Under the pieces are notes generated by a model, which worked only from the letters and a program-made list of their open reading frames with translations, had not been told where the DNA came from and searched no databases. Made by a program: the position numbers and the translations under genes. A stretch of DNA of 64,000 nt, taken from positions 372,001 through 436,000 of the forward strand of contig NC_054687.1 of NCBI RefSeq assembly GCF_011074885.1, given 5' to 3'. The stretch's first letter is position 1; each line of letters starts with the position of its first letter. Shown piece after piece: positions 1 through 8,900 of the stretch. Source of the stretch: Brettanomyces bruxellensis. Its lineage: Eukaryota; Ascomycota; Pichiomycetes; Pichiales; Pichiaceae.

Positions 1-596
1 TAACCACGTTCATGCGTAAAAGAAGGCTTCTACAGACAGAATACGGACTAGTGACGAAAATAGCAGATGAGAATGGCATTAAAGTGGGAGATAAGTTCAT
101 TTCAAGAGAGCTTCAAAGCCCCACGAAAGCTAATGAGAATAATAAAACGCGATATGACTTGCCATTGCGCACGAAGTATATCGTTGTTGCATCATTTTTA
201 GCATCTTTTACCGACCCCAAGTATGATATGGTGAATTTTTCGAAAAACAGAGAGCTCAGATCGAACAGAAGGGTGCGATACAAGCGTCGCAAGACAAACA
301 CTTCAAATGAAACTATGGGTACCAAGCTCATGTCTCCAAAGCCATTTTCATTGGAGAGAATGCTGGCAATTTTGCGATCTGTGGCAACAGAATTTGATGT
401 GGGACAGGTGCTGGCAGATGATGTACAACTTCAAAACGATATATCGACGTTGACCTCATTGAAAATGCTTATTAAGATGGGTGCACATGACACGATTGGG
501 GGAGCAACCAAGTGGAGAACAAATATGGAATGGAGTGCAGTTCGACAAATAGCAAACGATGTTGGATTCAAGATTGAAAATTACCTGCAATATTAG
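1..596 (+). CDS. ORC5: Origin recognition complex subunit 5, C-terminal part (5' end outside window)
   Basis: Orc5 is a subunit of the six-protein origin recognition complex that binds replication origins and loads the MCM helicase. The frame is open from base 3 with no stop, so the gene starts left of the window; the ATG at 12 is an internal methionine. About 198 residues are visible. The recognisable part is the stretch LPLRTKYIVVASFLASFTDP followed by a basic segment, matching the conserved C-terminal winged-helix region of Orc5, where an LxxxxKYxxxAxFLAS pattern is typical. The AAA+ nucleotide-binding motifs would lie upstream and cannot be checked. The TAG stop at 594-596 is only 20 bp from the stop of the convergent LTO1 gene. 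The assignment rests on this C-terminal pattern and on the position and length of the fragment. Confidence 0.8.
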   Translation, partial: TTFMRKRRLLQTEYGLVTKIADENGIKVGDKFISRELQSPTKANENNKTRYDLPLRTKYIVVASFLASFTDPKYDMVNFSKNRELRSNRRVRYKRRKTNTSNETMGTKLMSPKPFSLERMLAILRSVATEFDVGQVLADDVQLQNDISTLTSLKMLIKMGAHDTIGGATKWRTNMEWSAVRQIANDVGFKIENYLQY

Positions 597-616
597 GTTG
601 AGCGGCAGCAAAAATA

Positions 617-1162
617 TCACCAGGAATCATCAGTTGTACCACTTATGTCAGAAACTGGAATCTTTTTCCCAACAAGCAAACAGTTTTTTTCCACTTCCGA
701 GTACATTTTGCCGTATCCTGTTATTGAGCAGAGAGACCTGATTTTTGCACGGGCTTGCTTGAAAGTCTTTCTGAAGTTCTCTACATCCTCATCAGAATTT
801 GATGCTACCACAAGCCCACTCTTAGAGTCAATAAATGAATTAAGTAGCTGTATCACTTCGGAAACCTGCTTTTGCAATCTAAGATAGGTTTTCTTTCTAC
901 CGTTCAATATTATAAAATCTGACGTGGGATTTGCGGTTCTTGCCACCAGAATTTGCTCATGCAAGAATTCAGCGATTTCTCGTAATGCTCCTACGACTAT
1001 AAACCGCTGAAATCCTGTTTGTATGCCAAGCTCTTTTCCTTCTCTATGATCGTCTTCAGTTGGTTGTGATTTTCCTTCCTCGTACCCCTTCTTATAGAAA
1101 TGCTCCTCTGGTCTCAGAAGCAACTCTGAGTCAAAAATGTCGTTCGTGGAGTTTGAGATCAT
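617..1162 (-). CDS. LTO1: Lto1-like adaptor for cytosolic Fe-S insertion (deca-GX3 protein)
   Basis: The 181-residue protein contains a run of spaced glycines near residues 26-58 (GYEEG, REGKELG, QTGFQRF, VVG), which is the deca-GX3 signature of the Lto1/ORAOV1 and Yae1 family. In yeast Lto1 and Yae1 form a complex that recruits the ABC protein Rli1 to the cytosolic iron-sulphur targeting complex. The protein ends in DDSW. A C-terminal tryptophan is the known docking signal of Lto1 for the CIA targeting complex, and its presence separates Lto1 from Yae1. The ATG at 1162-1160 is the first in frame and the length is close to that of yeast Lto1. The gene is divergent from LIN1 and tail-to-tail with ORC5. 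Confidence 0.85.
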   Translation of the reverse strand: MISNSTNDIFDSELLLRPEEHFYKKGYEEGKSQPTEDDHREGKELGIQTGFQRFIVVGALREIAEFLHEQILVARTANPTSDFIILNGRKKTYLRLQKQVSEVIQLLNSFIDSKSGLVVASNSDEDVENFRKTFKQARAKIRSLCSITGYGKMYSEVEKNCLLVGKKIPVSDISGTTDDSW

Positions 1163-1539
1163 TCTAATAGGTATGGATATATATGTAATATAGTTCAGAG
1201 AAAGACTTTATTTGAAAATAGTAAATGTGAATGCTATAGTGGACGAGGATACAACTGATTCTCATAGGCGCCTTTTTTCATTTATCCGTACTGTTTTTTT
1301 TATTTTTTTTTTCTCGCAACTATTTTTCTGATCTATCGGGGATCTATCGGGTAAGCTGCTTTCGTTGTTTATTTACCTATATGCAAGTGGTCTATGGACG
1401 TAATTACTAACTTTGTTGATCAGAACTCTACCAGTTTAGAACACCATCGGGAAACCTTGAATACCCTGCATCCAATATTTTTTTTGAAGTATTTTTAAGG
1501 ATTGTCAGTTTTGGGATCGCTGAGTCTTAAATAGAATTC
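1163..1539. promoter_or_regulatory. Divergent LTO1/LIN1 intergenic region with an 11-bp tandem repeat
   Basis: This 377-bp region separates the start codons of LTO1 (minus) and LIN1 (plus) and must hold both promoters. It has T-rich tracts near 1290-1312. At 1330-1351 the 11-mer GATCTATCGGG occurs twice head to tail without mismatch. The repeat could be a paired protein-binding site, but I do not recognise the factor. No other gene is apparent here. Confidence 0.5.
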
Positions 1540-2796
1540 ATGAACTCAACCGAAGACCTGCTTTTAGCAGATACCAACAATTTACGGAGAAGGCGATTTA
1601 CGGAAGTGAAAGATGATATCTACAGCTCTGAGACAGGCTCAGATAGTGGAGAAAGTAGTTCTGATGGAGAAGAACAGTCCACTGATGAAGGTAGTGCGGA
1701 AAATGGAAATGGAAAGGAAAATAAAAGCAGTAGCCAGTATTTACAACAGCTAAACGAAAGCATCAAAAAGGAAGACGAGGATTCAGCTTATCAGTCGTCA
1801 GAAGTGGTCATCGATCAAAGCAGTGAAGAAGATTTTGAGGCTTTGGACAGTAAAACAAGGGAAACCATAATAAAGTATTATAATAATCCAGAAAACGCTG
1901 AACTAAATAGAATTGACAGAAAAATAGTGAAAGGAGCAAGCGGGCCAAAAATTGAGGCATTTAACTTGGATGAAGAGGAGGAAGAGGGTTCATTTGAAGA
2001 GTTTAACTCGAATTTAGATAGTCAAAATAACATGAAGAGAAGAAGAGATCAGGAAAATGACGATACCGATGAAGACTCATGGGTTTTACATGCAAAAAAA
2101 GATGAGATTACAAAGGCTCGTGAGGCAGAAAGAAAGGCTAAGCTTAGATTGGCAGAGCAGGAGAGAGAAAGGAAGAATAAAGCTATAAAAACGACAAATT
2201 GGCAACTTATAGGTCAGTTATTGGAATTTCTAGAGCCAGTACAAACGGTATCGGAGCTTTTACAGAATTTGCACCAGAAATCATTAGAGATCGACAAAAA
2301 GCTAAAAAAGAAGCAGAAACTCATAAACTCAAAAGAAGGAAGTTGTCAGGAAAGTAATATGGAACTAAGAAATGAGAAAAAAATGCTCAGAGCTAGAATA
2401 TCTAGACTAACCGATTCCGCTTATCAGCTTTCCCAACGTGGATTTAAGAATGCCTTTGAACAGCCAAGAGAATTGCTTTTAAGAGAATATAGAAAAGATT
2501 GCGGAGAAGAGTACAAGCAACGTGATAGAGAGAAAAGAAGAAATACACAGAAAGAAGAAAGCATCACAATAAGCCAAGATGATCAGTCAGATTTCACCGA
2601 CACTACTAACAATAATGCATATTGGGAATTTAAATGGAGTCTGGGGGATGATAAAATATATGGACCTTATGATTCTAAAACTATGGAAGCCTGGAAAAGC
2701 ACATACTTTGCCGAAACTCCCGCTTTTGCAAGAAAAATATCAACTAAAAACGGAAGAACGTTTAAAAATGCTCTTGACATAGATTTTTCAAAATAG
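1540..2796 (+). CDS. LIN1: U5 snRNP-associated GYF-domain protein (Lin1/Snu40, CD2BP2 family)
   Basis: The 418-residue protein has an acidic, serine-rich N-terminal half, a charged helical middle with KAREAERKAKLRLAEQERER near residues 190-215, and a C-terminal GYF domain from about residue 361. The GYF core is visible as YWEFKW, then YGPYDS, then MEAWKSTYF, matching the W-x-F/Y...GPY/F...M-x2-W pattern that binds proline-rich ligands. This layout (acidic N-terminus, single C-terminal GYF) is that of CD2BP2 and yeast Lin1, which associates with the U5 snRNP protein Prp8 and leaves before spliceosome activation. Yeast Lin1 is somewhat shorter. The ATG at 1540 directly follows an in-frame stop-rich leader. 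Confidence 0.85.
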   Translation: MNSTEDLLLADTNNLRRRRFTEVKDDIYSSETGSDSGESSSDGEEQSTDEGSAENGNGKENKSSSQYLQQLNESIKKEDEDSAYQSSEVVIDQSSEEDFEALDSKTRETIIKYYNNPENAELNRIDRKIVKGASGPKIEAFNLDEEEEEGSFEEFNSNLDSQNNMKRRRDQENDDTDEDSWVLHAKKDEITKAREAERKAKLRLAEQERERKNKAIKTTNWQLIGQLLEFLEPVQTVSELLQNLHQKSLEIDKKLKKKQKLINSKEGSCQESNMELRNEKKMLRARISRLTDSAYQLSQRGFKNAFEQPRELLLREYRKDCGEEYKQRDREKRRNTQKEESITISQDDQSDFTDTTNNNAYWEFKWSLGDDKIYGPYDSKTMEAWKSTYFAETPAFARKISTKNGRTFKNALDIDFSK

Positions 2797-3547
2797 GTTG
2801 TGCGTAATTGTGTAATTTACAAACGATTGTCTGTATCGATGATTCAGTTTACGTGCAAAAAGCAATAATATGAGTACATATGCACACTGGGTGCATATCT
2901 CCGAAAAAAAAAAAAANGTAATAATAGCAATACTATAAAAAATGCGGGGTAACGGATCACAAAGTCCAATTTCTGAACAGCCGGTCCGGAGTTCTTGGCC
3001 TTTGTTTGCCAAACAAAGCAAATCAGGATACACTTTCGTAACTGAATTTTGAGAATTCTATTACAGAGGGTGCTATCTAATTTTAAAATTTTTATTGTTG
3101 AAGGCGAAACGGGATAAACAGATAAAAAATAAAATGTTTTATTTGAAGGAGAGCTGATTTCTGCAATCTGTTTAACCAGGATGGCTACCGGATCGCAAAG
3201 GGGGTGTGGAATTATGCATATAAGAAACTTTTTGAATAGCAAAAAGGGAAAAAGGGACTCCGAAACTCCGAGAGACGGCGGCTGACCCATTTTCCCGGAT
3301 GAATTCAAGATTCTTCCACATGTGCCTTTTCCTACCTACACTAATACAAACTTTCAAGACTATAAAAAGGGCATATTTCCTTGTATATTATTTCAGAACA
3401 CACATATGATTACGCAAGTCATCCTTTAAATTCATTCTTATATAACAAAAGGCAGAACTTTATCATTTCTCTAAAGCTATTTTCTGTCCCCATACTTTCA
3501 AAATTACTTTCGCAGAAGATCAAAAGAAAAGCCAGCAGAGTAGCGAA
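2797..3547. promoter_or_regulatory. Upstream region of the orphan gene at 3548, with TATA box and GC-rich motifs
   Basis: No gene is seen here. An A-rich run ends in an N at 2917. A TATAAAAA box lies at 3361-3368, about 180 bp before the ATG at 3548. Upstream of it are AGGGG at 3200-3204 (the stress element core CCCCT read on the other strand), a direct repeat of CTCCGA at 3258-3263 and 3266-3271, and CGGCGGCT at 3276-3283, which matches the core of the Ume6 URS1 site. Such motifs occur by chance, so only the TATA box is moderately secure. Confidence 0.45.
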
Positions 3548-3928
3548 ATGGCACCTCAGGCTTTATCAGCTCTAAATATGGCATCAAAATGCCTAACAAA
3601 GGCATCCAAGCCTCTTTTCAATAAAGGCGAGAGTGACTCGAAGAAAATTAACGCCTCCAAAAACTTCAGTTCATACACCCAACCGAAAAGATCATATTAT
3701 GATATGTACAACCAACCACCGCAATATGACTATGACTCCGTTCCAGAATCAGGCTATATCTTTGACAATCTCCATGTTAGCAATAACGGATGCGGTAATA
3801 TTATTGAAGGCGAGATGACATATATAAATAATGCTGAAGACGACACATATTCAATTCCGGATACGCCGTTTATTCCTACAGTCTATACTGATGATGCAGT
3901 TAGCGGTCAGGGCCATCGTGCACTATGA
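3548..3928 (+). CDS. Orphan small protein, 126 residues, function unknown
   Basis: I do not recognise this protein. It begins MAPQALSALNMASKCLTKAS, has a basic, lysine-rich N-terminal third, and then a tyrosine- and proline-rich middle (around YYDMYNQPPQYDYDS) and an acidic, asparagine-rich end. No signal peptide, membrane segment or known domain is visible, and it looks largely disordered. Support for a real gene is a clear ATG, a TATA box about 180 bp upstream, and no overlap with another gene. Single genes with a strong TATA box in yeasts are often stress- or development-regulated, which is inference here. Confidence 0.5.
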   Translation: MAPQALSALNMASKCLTKASKPLFNKGESDSKKINASKNFSSYTQPKRSYYDMYNQPPQYDYDSVPESGYIFDNLHVSNNGCGNIIEGEMTYINNAEDDTYSIPDTPFIPTVYTDDAVSGQGHRAL

Positions 3929-4269
3929 TGAGGATGAACCATAGCGAAACATGGACAATGACACAAATAACTAATTCTTCTTTAGAGGCTCTTGACTTTC
4001 TTCTCTTTTTCTTTATCTTTTTCAATTCTGGTCATCACTGGTTGGTTTACCGTTTGAAATAGGAGACTTTACCAATGTGACATTGACTATCACTTATTTT
4101 TATACAGGGTATGGCAAATAATGGAATAACAATATCACACACACAAATATTAGTAGAGAACATGTAATATGTATGGAAAAATAGCAAACTGGAAGAGTCA
4201 GCTCAGTGATCAACACAAAGCCGACACAGCAATGCTCTGTATAAAATTCTTGTTGATTCGATATTTACA
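3929..4269. other. Intergenic region between convergent genes
   Basis: This 341-bp stretch lies between the orphan gene (plus) and UBC12 (minus), so it carries two 3' ends. It is T-rich after 3978, as expected of a yeast terminator, and holds no reading frame or RNA gene that I can support. Confidence 0.4.
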
Positions 4270-4889
4270 TTAATAGAAAGGTCTTCTTTTATGCGAATCC
4301 CAGACTGAATCAAACTTGAGATCTCCAACATATCCACCTAGCATACTAGTCTGCACATGATGCTCGTACGACTCTGGATATTTAGAAAGATCGTTAGCAG
4401 CATCCTTATTGAGAGGATCGTTAGGGTTAGGATGAAGAAATAGGTGCAGAATACCGGCAAAAACAAGGCCTAGCGTTAATGTTGGTTTCCAGTCATTTCT
4501 GAGAATATTTAAGCACACGTGACCTTCGAGATCAATGTTTGGGTGATAAATGCGTTCGAGACATTTAAATTCCGGTGCTCTGTTTGGATAATCCTCGGGC
4601 ACTTGACACTCAAAGTGGAAAATGCCATTCGCGTAATATCCTTCCGTTGGCCTTACCGTAAGCTTTATATGCATCGGGTTGGATTCACTGTAATATATAC
4701 TGATTCCTGGAATTTCCTCATACTCTTGGAGATCTCTTTTTGCACGAATATATGCAACTGATACAGTTTTCTGCGGTGAACCACCTTTCTTCTGCTCCTT
4801 TTGCATTTTTCTTAGACGTAACTGTGAGCTACGTGTTAGTAGGCAAGAACGTTTAAAAGAAATTTGACTAGCCTTTCCAAACTTACCAT
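4270..4889 (-). CDS. UBC12: NEDD8/Rub1-conjugating enzyme E2, one intron
   Basis: Ubc12 accepts the ubiquitin-like protein Rub1/NEDD8 from its E1 and passes it to cullins. The coding sequence is 4889-4887 joined to 4821-4270. Exon 1 is only the ATG, followed by a 65-nt intron; exon 2 opens LRLRKMQKEQKK. The spliced protein has 184 residues and begins MLRLRK, like yeast Ubc12 (MLKLRQ). The E2 fold is clear: PTEGYYANGIFHFECQVPEDYP, the HPN motif in YHPNIDLEGHVCLNILRNDW with the catalytic cysteine, and LFLHPNPNDPLNKDAA. The unspliced open frame extends upstream as MIYFICN, but that stretch is intron and leader rather than protein. The start is shared with the divergent upstream region of NUM1. 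Confidence 0.93.
4822..4886 (-). other. UBC12: UBC12 intron, immediately after the start codon
   Basis: Read on the minus strand, the intron starts GTAAGT at 4886-4881, has a perfect branch site TACTAAC at 4841-4835 and ends in CACAG at 4822. Its length is 65 nt and the branch adenosine is 14 nt from the acceptor G. It interrupts the gene between codon 1 and codon 2. Splicing it restores the conserved N-terminus MLRLRK, through which Ubc12 contacts its E1 in the family. Confidence 0.9.
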
Positions 4890-5970
4890 TGTGGAAGTCA
4901 GCTATATAGTATCTTCTTGTTTTGGGCAAATTACAAATGAAATATATCAATCAGTATTAAATGTTTAAAAATGGAGAATGAAGCATGCTCAAGGTATGTA
5001 GAACGTACTTTTGCCGTACACTTCAAGACGTCATTTGTAATTTTTGTTACATCCATACACCATTCAAGGTGTGCTAAAGAAAGGCGTGGAAAAATTCCAT
5101 GGAATTAAAGTAATTCAAAATATTTTCAAGGGTTTGTCATTAACAGGATTCAATTTCATGAAGAAGTAAAAAGTGAAGGATAAAGTATATACAGCACATA
5201 CTAGAGTACCATATGAAATAAAATTAAGATTCTTGTAGCAGATATGAAAATGAGAGGATTAGTTACGTGAAAATGTTGAACTTGAATTTTCATCGACAAT
5301 CCGGCAAAGGGAATAAGAAGGGGCGGTTGGCGATGACAAGATCGAAAAAAAATTACAATTTTATTAAAAGTATTACGGGAGTACCAAAATGTCAAACGTT
5401 AAAATAAAAATAAAAATTAATGCGCCAAAAATCAATATCTAATTCTAAAAAATAAACACGCAAGAATAATAAACAAACAACAGGAAAAAAAAAAGCTTAC
5501 GATTTACTCGATAAGTGCACAAACCGGTAAGAAACGCTCAAGTGCATGGATCAAGAAAAAATTCTCAATCCGTAAATGAATTTATAACTTCCCTGATTAT
5601 TTACATGAGGAAGCGAGCGGAAATCGTGAAATCAACTGAATTGTAATGGCATGTCGGTTTGCAACTGAAATTAGCTACACAATATAATTAACGTGCTTTT
5701 CTGCCATACAGACTTCCCCACATACATATCGATACCAGTGTTGAGAGTGGCAGAATTTCTGAGTGCGGATAATTGATCATTTGAGATAACCGAGTGCATC
5801 TTTTGTAGTGATCAGCAAAAACTAAAGAGGATTAATATACAGAAAAGAGCATATCGGAGCCAAGTAGACAACACATATTTAAGTGAAACAAACGAAGCAA
5901 GAACCAGAGCAAAGATTACTCTGAAGAGTGAAGGAAAAATAAAGCGTTTGGTGAATATTAATCATTCGGA
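4890..5970. promoter_or_regulatory. Divergent UBC12/NUM1 intergenic region
   Basis: About 1.08 kb separates the two start codons. It is AT-rich, with several A-tracts between 5400 and 5500. Short open frames here (for example 5201-5395, minus) show no family resemblance. I see no RNA gene. The last 150 bp before NUM1 are purine-rich, as is common in yeast leaders. Confidence 0.35.
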
Positions 5971-8900
5971 ATGTCATTACCGTTCACACCGAGCAAAAGT
6001 GGTAAAAAGCATACAGCCGGATCAGAGGGATCTGCGGGGGATTTGCAGTCTCAGTTTGCGGAGCTCCAGAAGCGGCTAAAGCGTATGCCACATGCCATGG
6101 TGTCGGAAAGTCCGTCGCGGAATAGAGGGCCACGCACAAACATATTGAATGAAGATCAAAGTTCGAGTGAATCAGAAGGAGAAGATGCGACAAAAGGCGA
6201 TGAGGAGGAGGAAGATGAAGAGCCTATAATAAGGAGGAGAGTCAGACGTGGCCCAAAAGAGTTGGCATCACCAACCAGCCCCAAAAGAGTGGATTTCCTT
6301 AGTGACTTGAGTGATGGATTACTTGTGGAATCGCGTCGTTTGGCATATGAAAACAAGCAGTTCAAGACTCAGGTAGAGATTTTGAAGGAGGAGCGCGACA
6401 AGTTCAAAAACCAGGCATCGAACTTGGGGCTACTGAACACAAAGTTGAGCGAAAAAGAGAGTCAGTCGAGTGATCGCATCTGGGAGTTGGAGACAAAGCT
6501 TTCCGAATCCAAGGACAAGCTTGAAAAGGCACTTATTGATCTTGAAAGGGTGGGCAAGGCCAAATCCTCGTTGGAAACACAGTTGGCAGACTCTACGGCT
6601 ACACTTGAAGGTGTGCGTTCCCAAAAGATTGAGCTTGAGAAGCAGAGTAATGAGAAAATCAACACGCTCAAAAAGCAGGCAAGTGACATGAGGCAGAGAA
6701 ACAGCGATCTCAACGATGAAAATGATGCTCTCCAGAAGAAGGTTGGTGAGCTGAAGGCCAAGGCTGGCGCTGTTGTTGCACCAATGAACTTTAAAGATGC
6801 ATTTGCGGGTCTAGGTGATAATTTCGACGAGGCAACTGATAACGACGCGTCGATGTTGATGGAGCCGGAGCCTACAGAGCTCAACTTGGCCGTGGACAAC
6901 GCCAAGGAGCTCGACAGAGAAACGCTAAGAGCAAATCTTTCGCACGCAATAATGACAATTGGTCGGCTAAGGAAGTATATTCAGAAGCAGAAAGTATTCC
7001 ATGCCAAAAAGCTTGCCTCGCCAACTCTGAAGACACTTGCCATGTCCTCTCCTATGACCTCGACTCCTATTGGCTCAAGAACAACCGGCTCACCAAGAGG
7101 ATCGAGATCTGTGAAAAGAAAGCTTTTTCAAAGCGGATCCGGCTCTTCCTCTCCAGTGAAAGAAAACGTGGGAGAGAATTTGGAGAGGGACTGGGAGAAT
7201 TTCGAAGACACATCAATCGCCACGACTAAAACAACCGCCGGAAAACTTGGGCACATTCCAGCACTTGTGAAAAACGACAATAGTGATGATGATGATGATG
7301 ACGATGAAGATGACAAGCAGGAGAAGCAGTTGAGATTACAGCAAGGTGACAAGAAAGCTTTGGCAGACGAGCTTATGGAGCGGGATATCAGCCAGAGAGA
7401 CTTTGAGAGCAGTCCAAGCAAGAAACCGGCAAAGAACAATTCTACGTTTGCAAACTGGGGTATGATTGCAATTCCACATGGCCAGTCATTGGATGCAATA
7501 GGCGAGTTCGACATGGTTCCGTTTGCCCGTGGAGACTACGAGCGTTTACTGAAGCAGCAAAAACGTAAGGCAGAGAAAACAGTCAAGATTCCACCTTTGA
7601 AGAAAAAGGCTGTTCAAGGCTTGAGACTCGTGACTTCTCCTGAGTACAAGAAGCTTAAGAAGGAGCTTGAAACTACGACTACCGAGCTTCAGCGGGCCAA
7701 GAATAAGGTCGAAGACATAAAATCAACTGCGGAGACACAGACGGAAAGTCGTGATGCCAAGGAGTATGAAGTCCAGGTCTCTAACTTGAGAAGTAGGCTT
7801 TCCGCTAAGGAGAAGGAGGTTGCAGAGCTTAAGGAGAAGCTGGAGGAGGCTGAAAAGGAGGCTGCCCAGAATTTGCAAGAAAAGCTTTCCAAGAAGGAGA
7901 CGGAGAAAGAGGAGCTTAGAAGAAGCTTGCAGAGAACTAACAATATGGCTATCCGGAATCTGCAGGAGAAACTTTCGAAAACAGAATCTGAGAAGGAGGA
8001 ACTTGGAAGGAAACTGGAAGATTCACAAAGGGAGGCAGCCCAAAACTTGCAAGAGAAACTTTCCAGCGGCCAAACAGAGAAGAACGATCTTGAAAAGAAG
8101 CTTGAGCAGGCAACATCAATACTCGAGAAGAAGCTTTCCGAGAAAGATGTTCAGATTGGTGTTCTTCAGAAGAAGTTGGAGGACTCTCAGAGCGAAGCCG
8201 CCACTACTCTTCAAAAGAGACTTTCTGAGAAGGAAGCAGAAGCAGATGATCTCAAGAACAGCCTCGAAAATAAGTGGAAACAGGCCTCAGAGGATTTGGA
8301 GAAGAAACTTTCCGATAAGACAGCGGAAATGGAAGAGATGAAGAAGAAACTAAATGCTGCTGAGTGTTTGCAGAAGACTCTTTCACATAAAGAGGCAGAG
8401 ATGGGAGATCTCGAGAAGAAACTACAAGATGCTCAGAAAGAGGTGGTTGAGAATTCTTCGGCCGCCCATACTTTACAAGAACAGGTCGACAGTTTAAAGG
8501 CTACAATTGAAAAGCTTAGGGAAGAGGTTAAAACGGACGAGGCTGAAGTCGCCAGACTTTGGAACTTGGTGGGTGAAACCAAGAAGGAAGCAGGTGCCAT
8601 CAAAGACAAAATTTCGGATAAGCTTTCTGCTACAGAGAAGGAGCTTTCAGCACTAAAGCAGAAATACGAAAATCCAGACGAGTCTTATCTCACATCCAAA
8701 GCAAGTGTCTTGGGCTTTTCAACACTTCCGTTTGAAGAGCAAAAGAAATTGAGGGGTGATTCTAAAGATAAGGCAGTCTTGCAGAAGTTGAAACAAGCAC
8801 TCGAGTTGCAGATCGGCGAACTAAAGGAGAAGGCGGTGCAATCAGAGAAGAAGCTAACTGAAGCCAACAAGAAGCAAACTGACGTTTTGAATGAGTTGAA

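Noticed and set aside
4822..4950. Longer N-terminus for UBC12 starting at 4950
   Set aside because: The extra residues come from the leader and an intron with perfect donor, branch and acceptor; splicing gives the conserved start.
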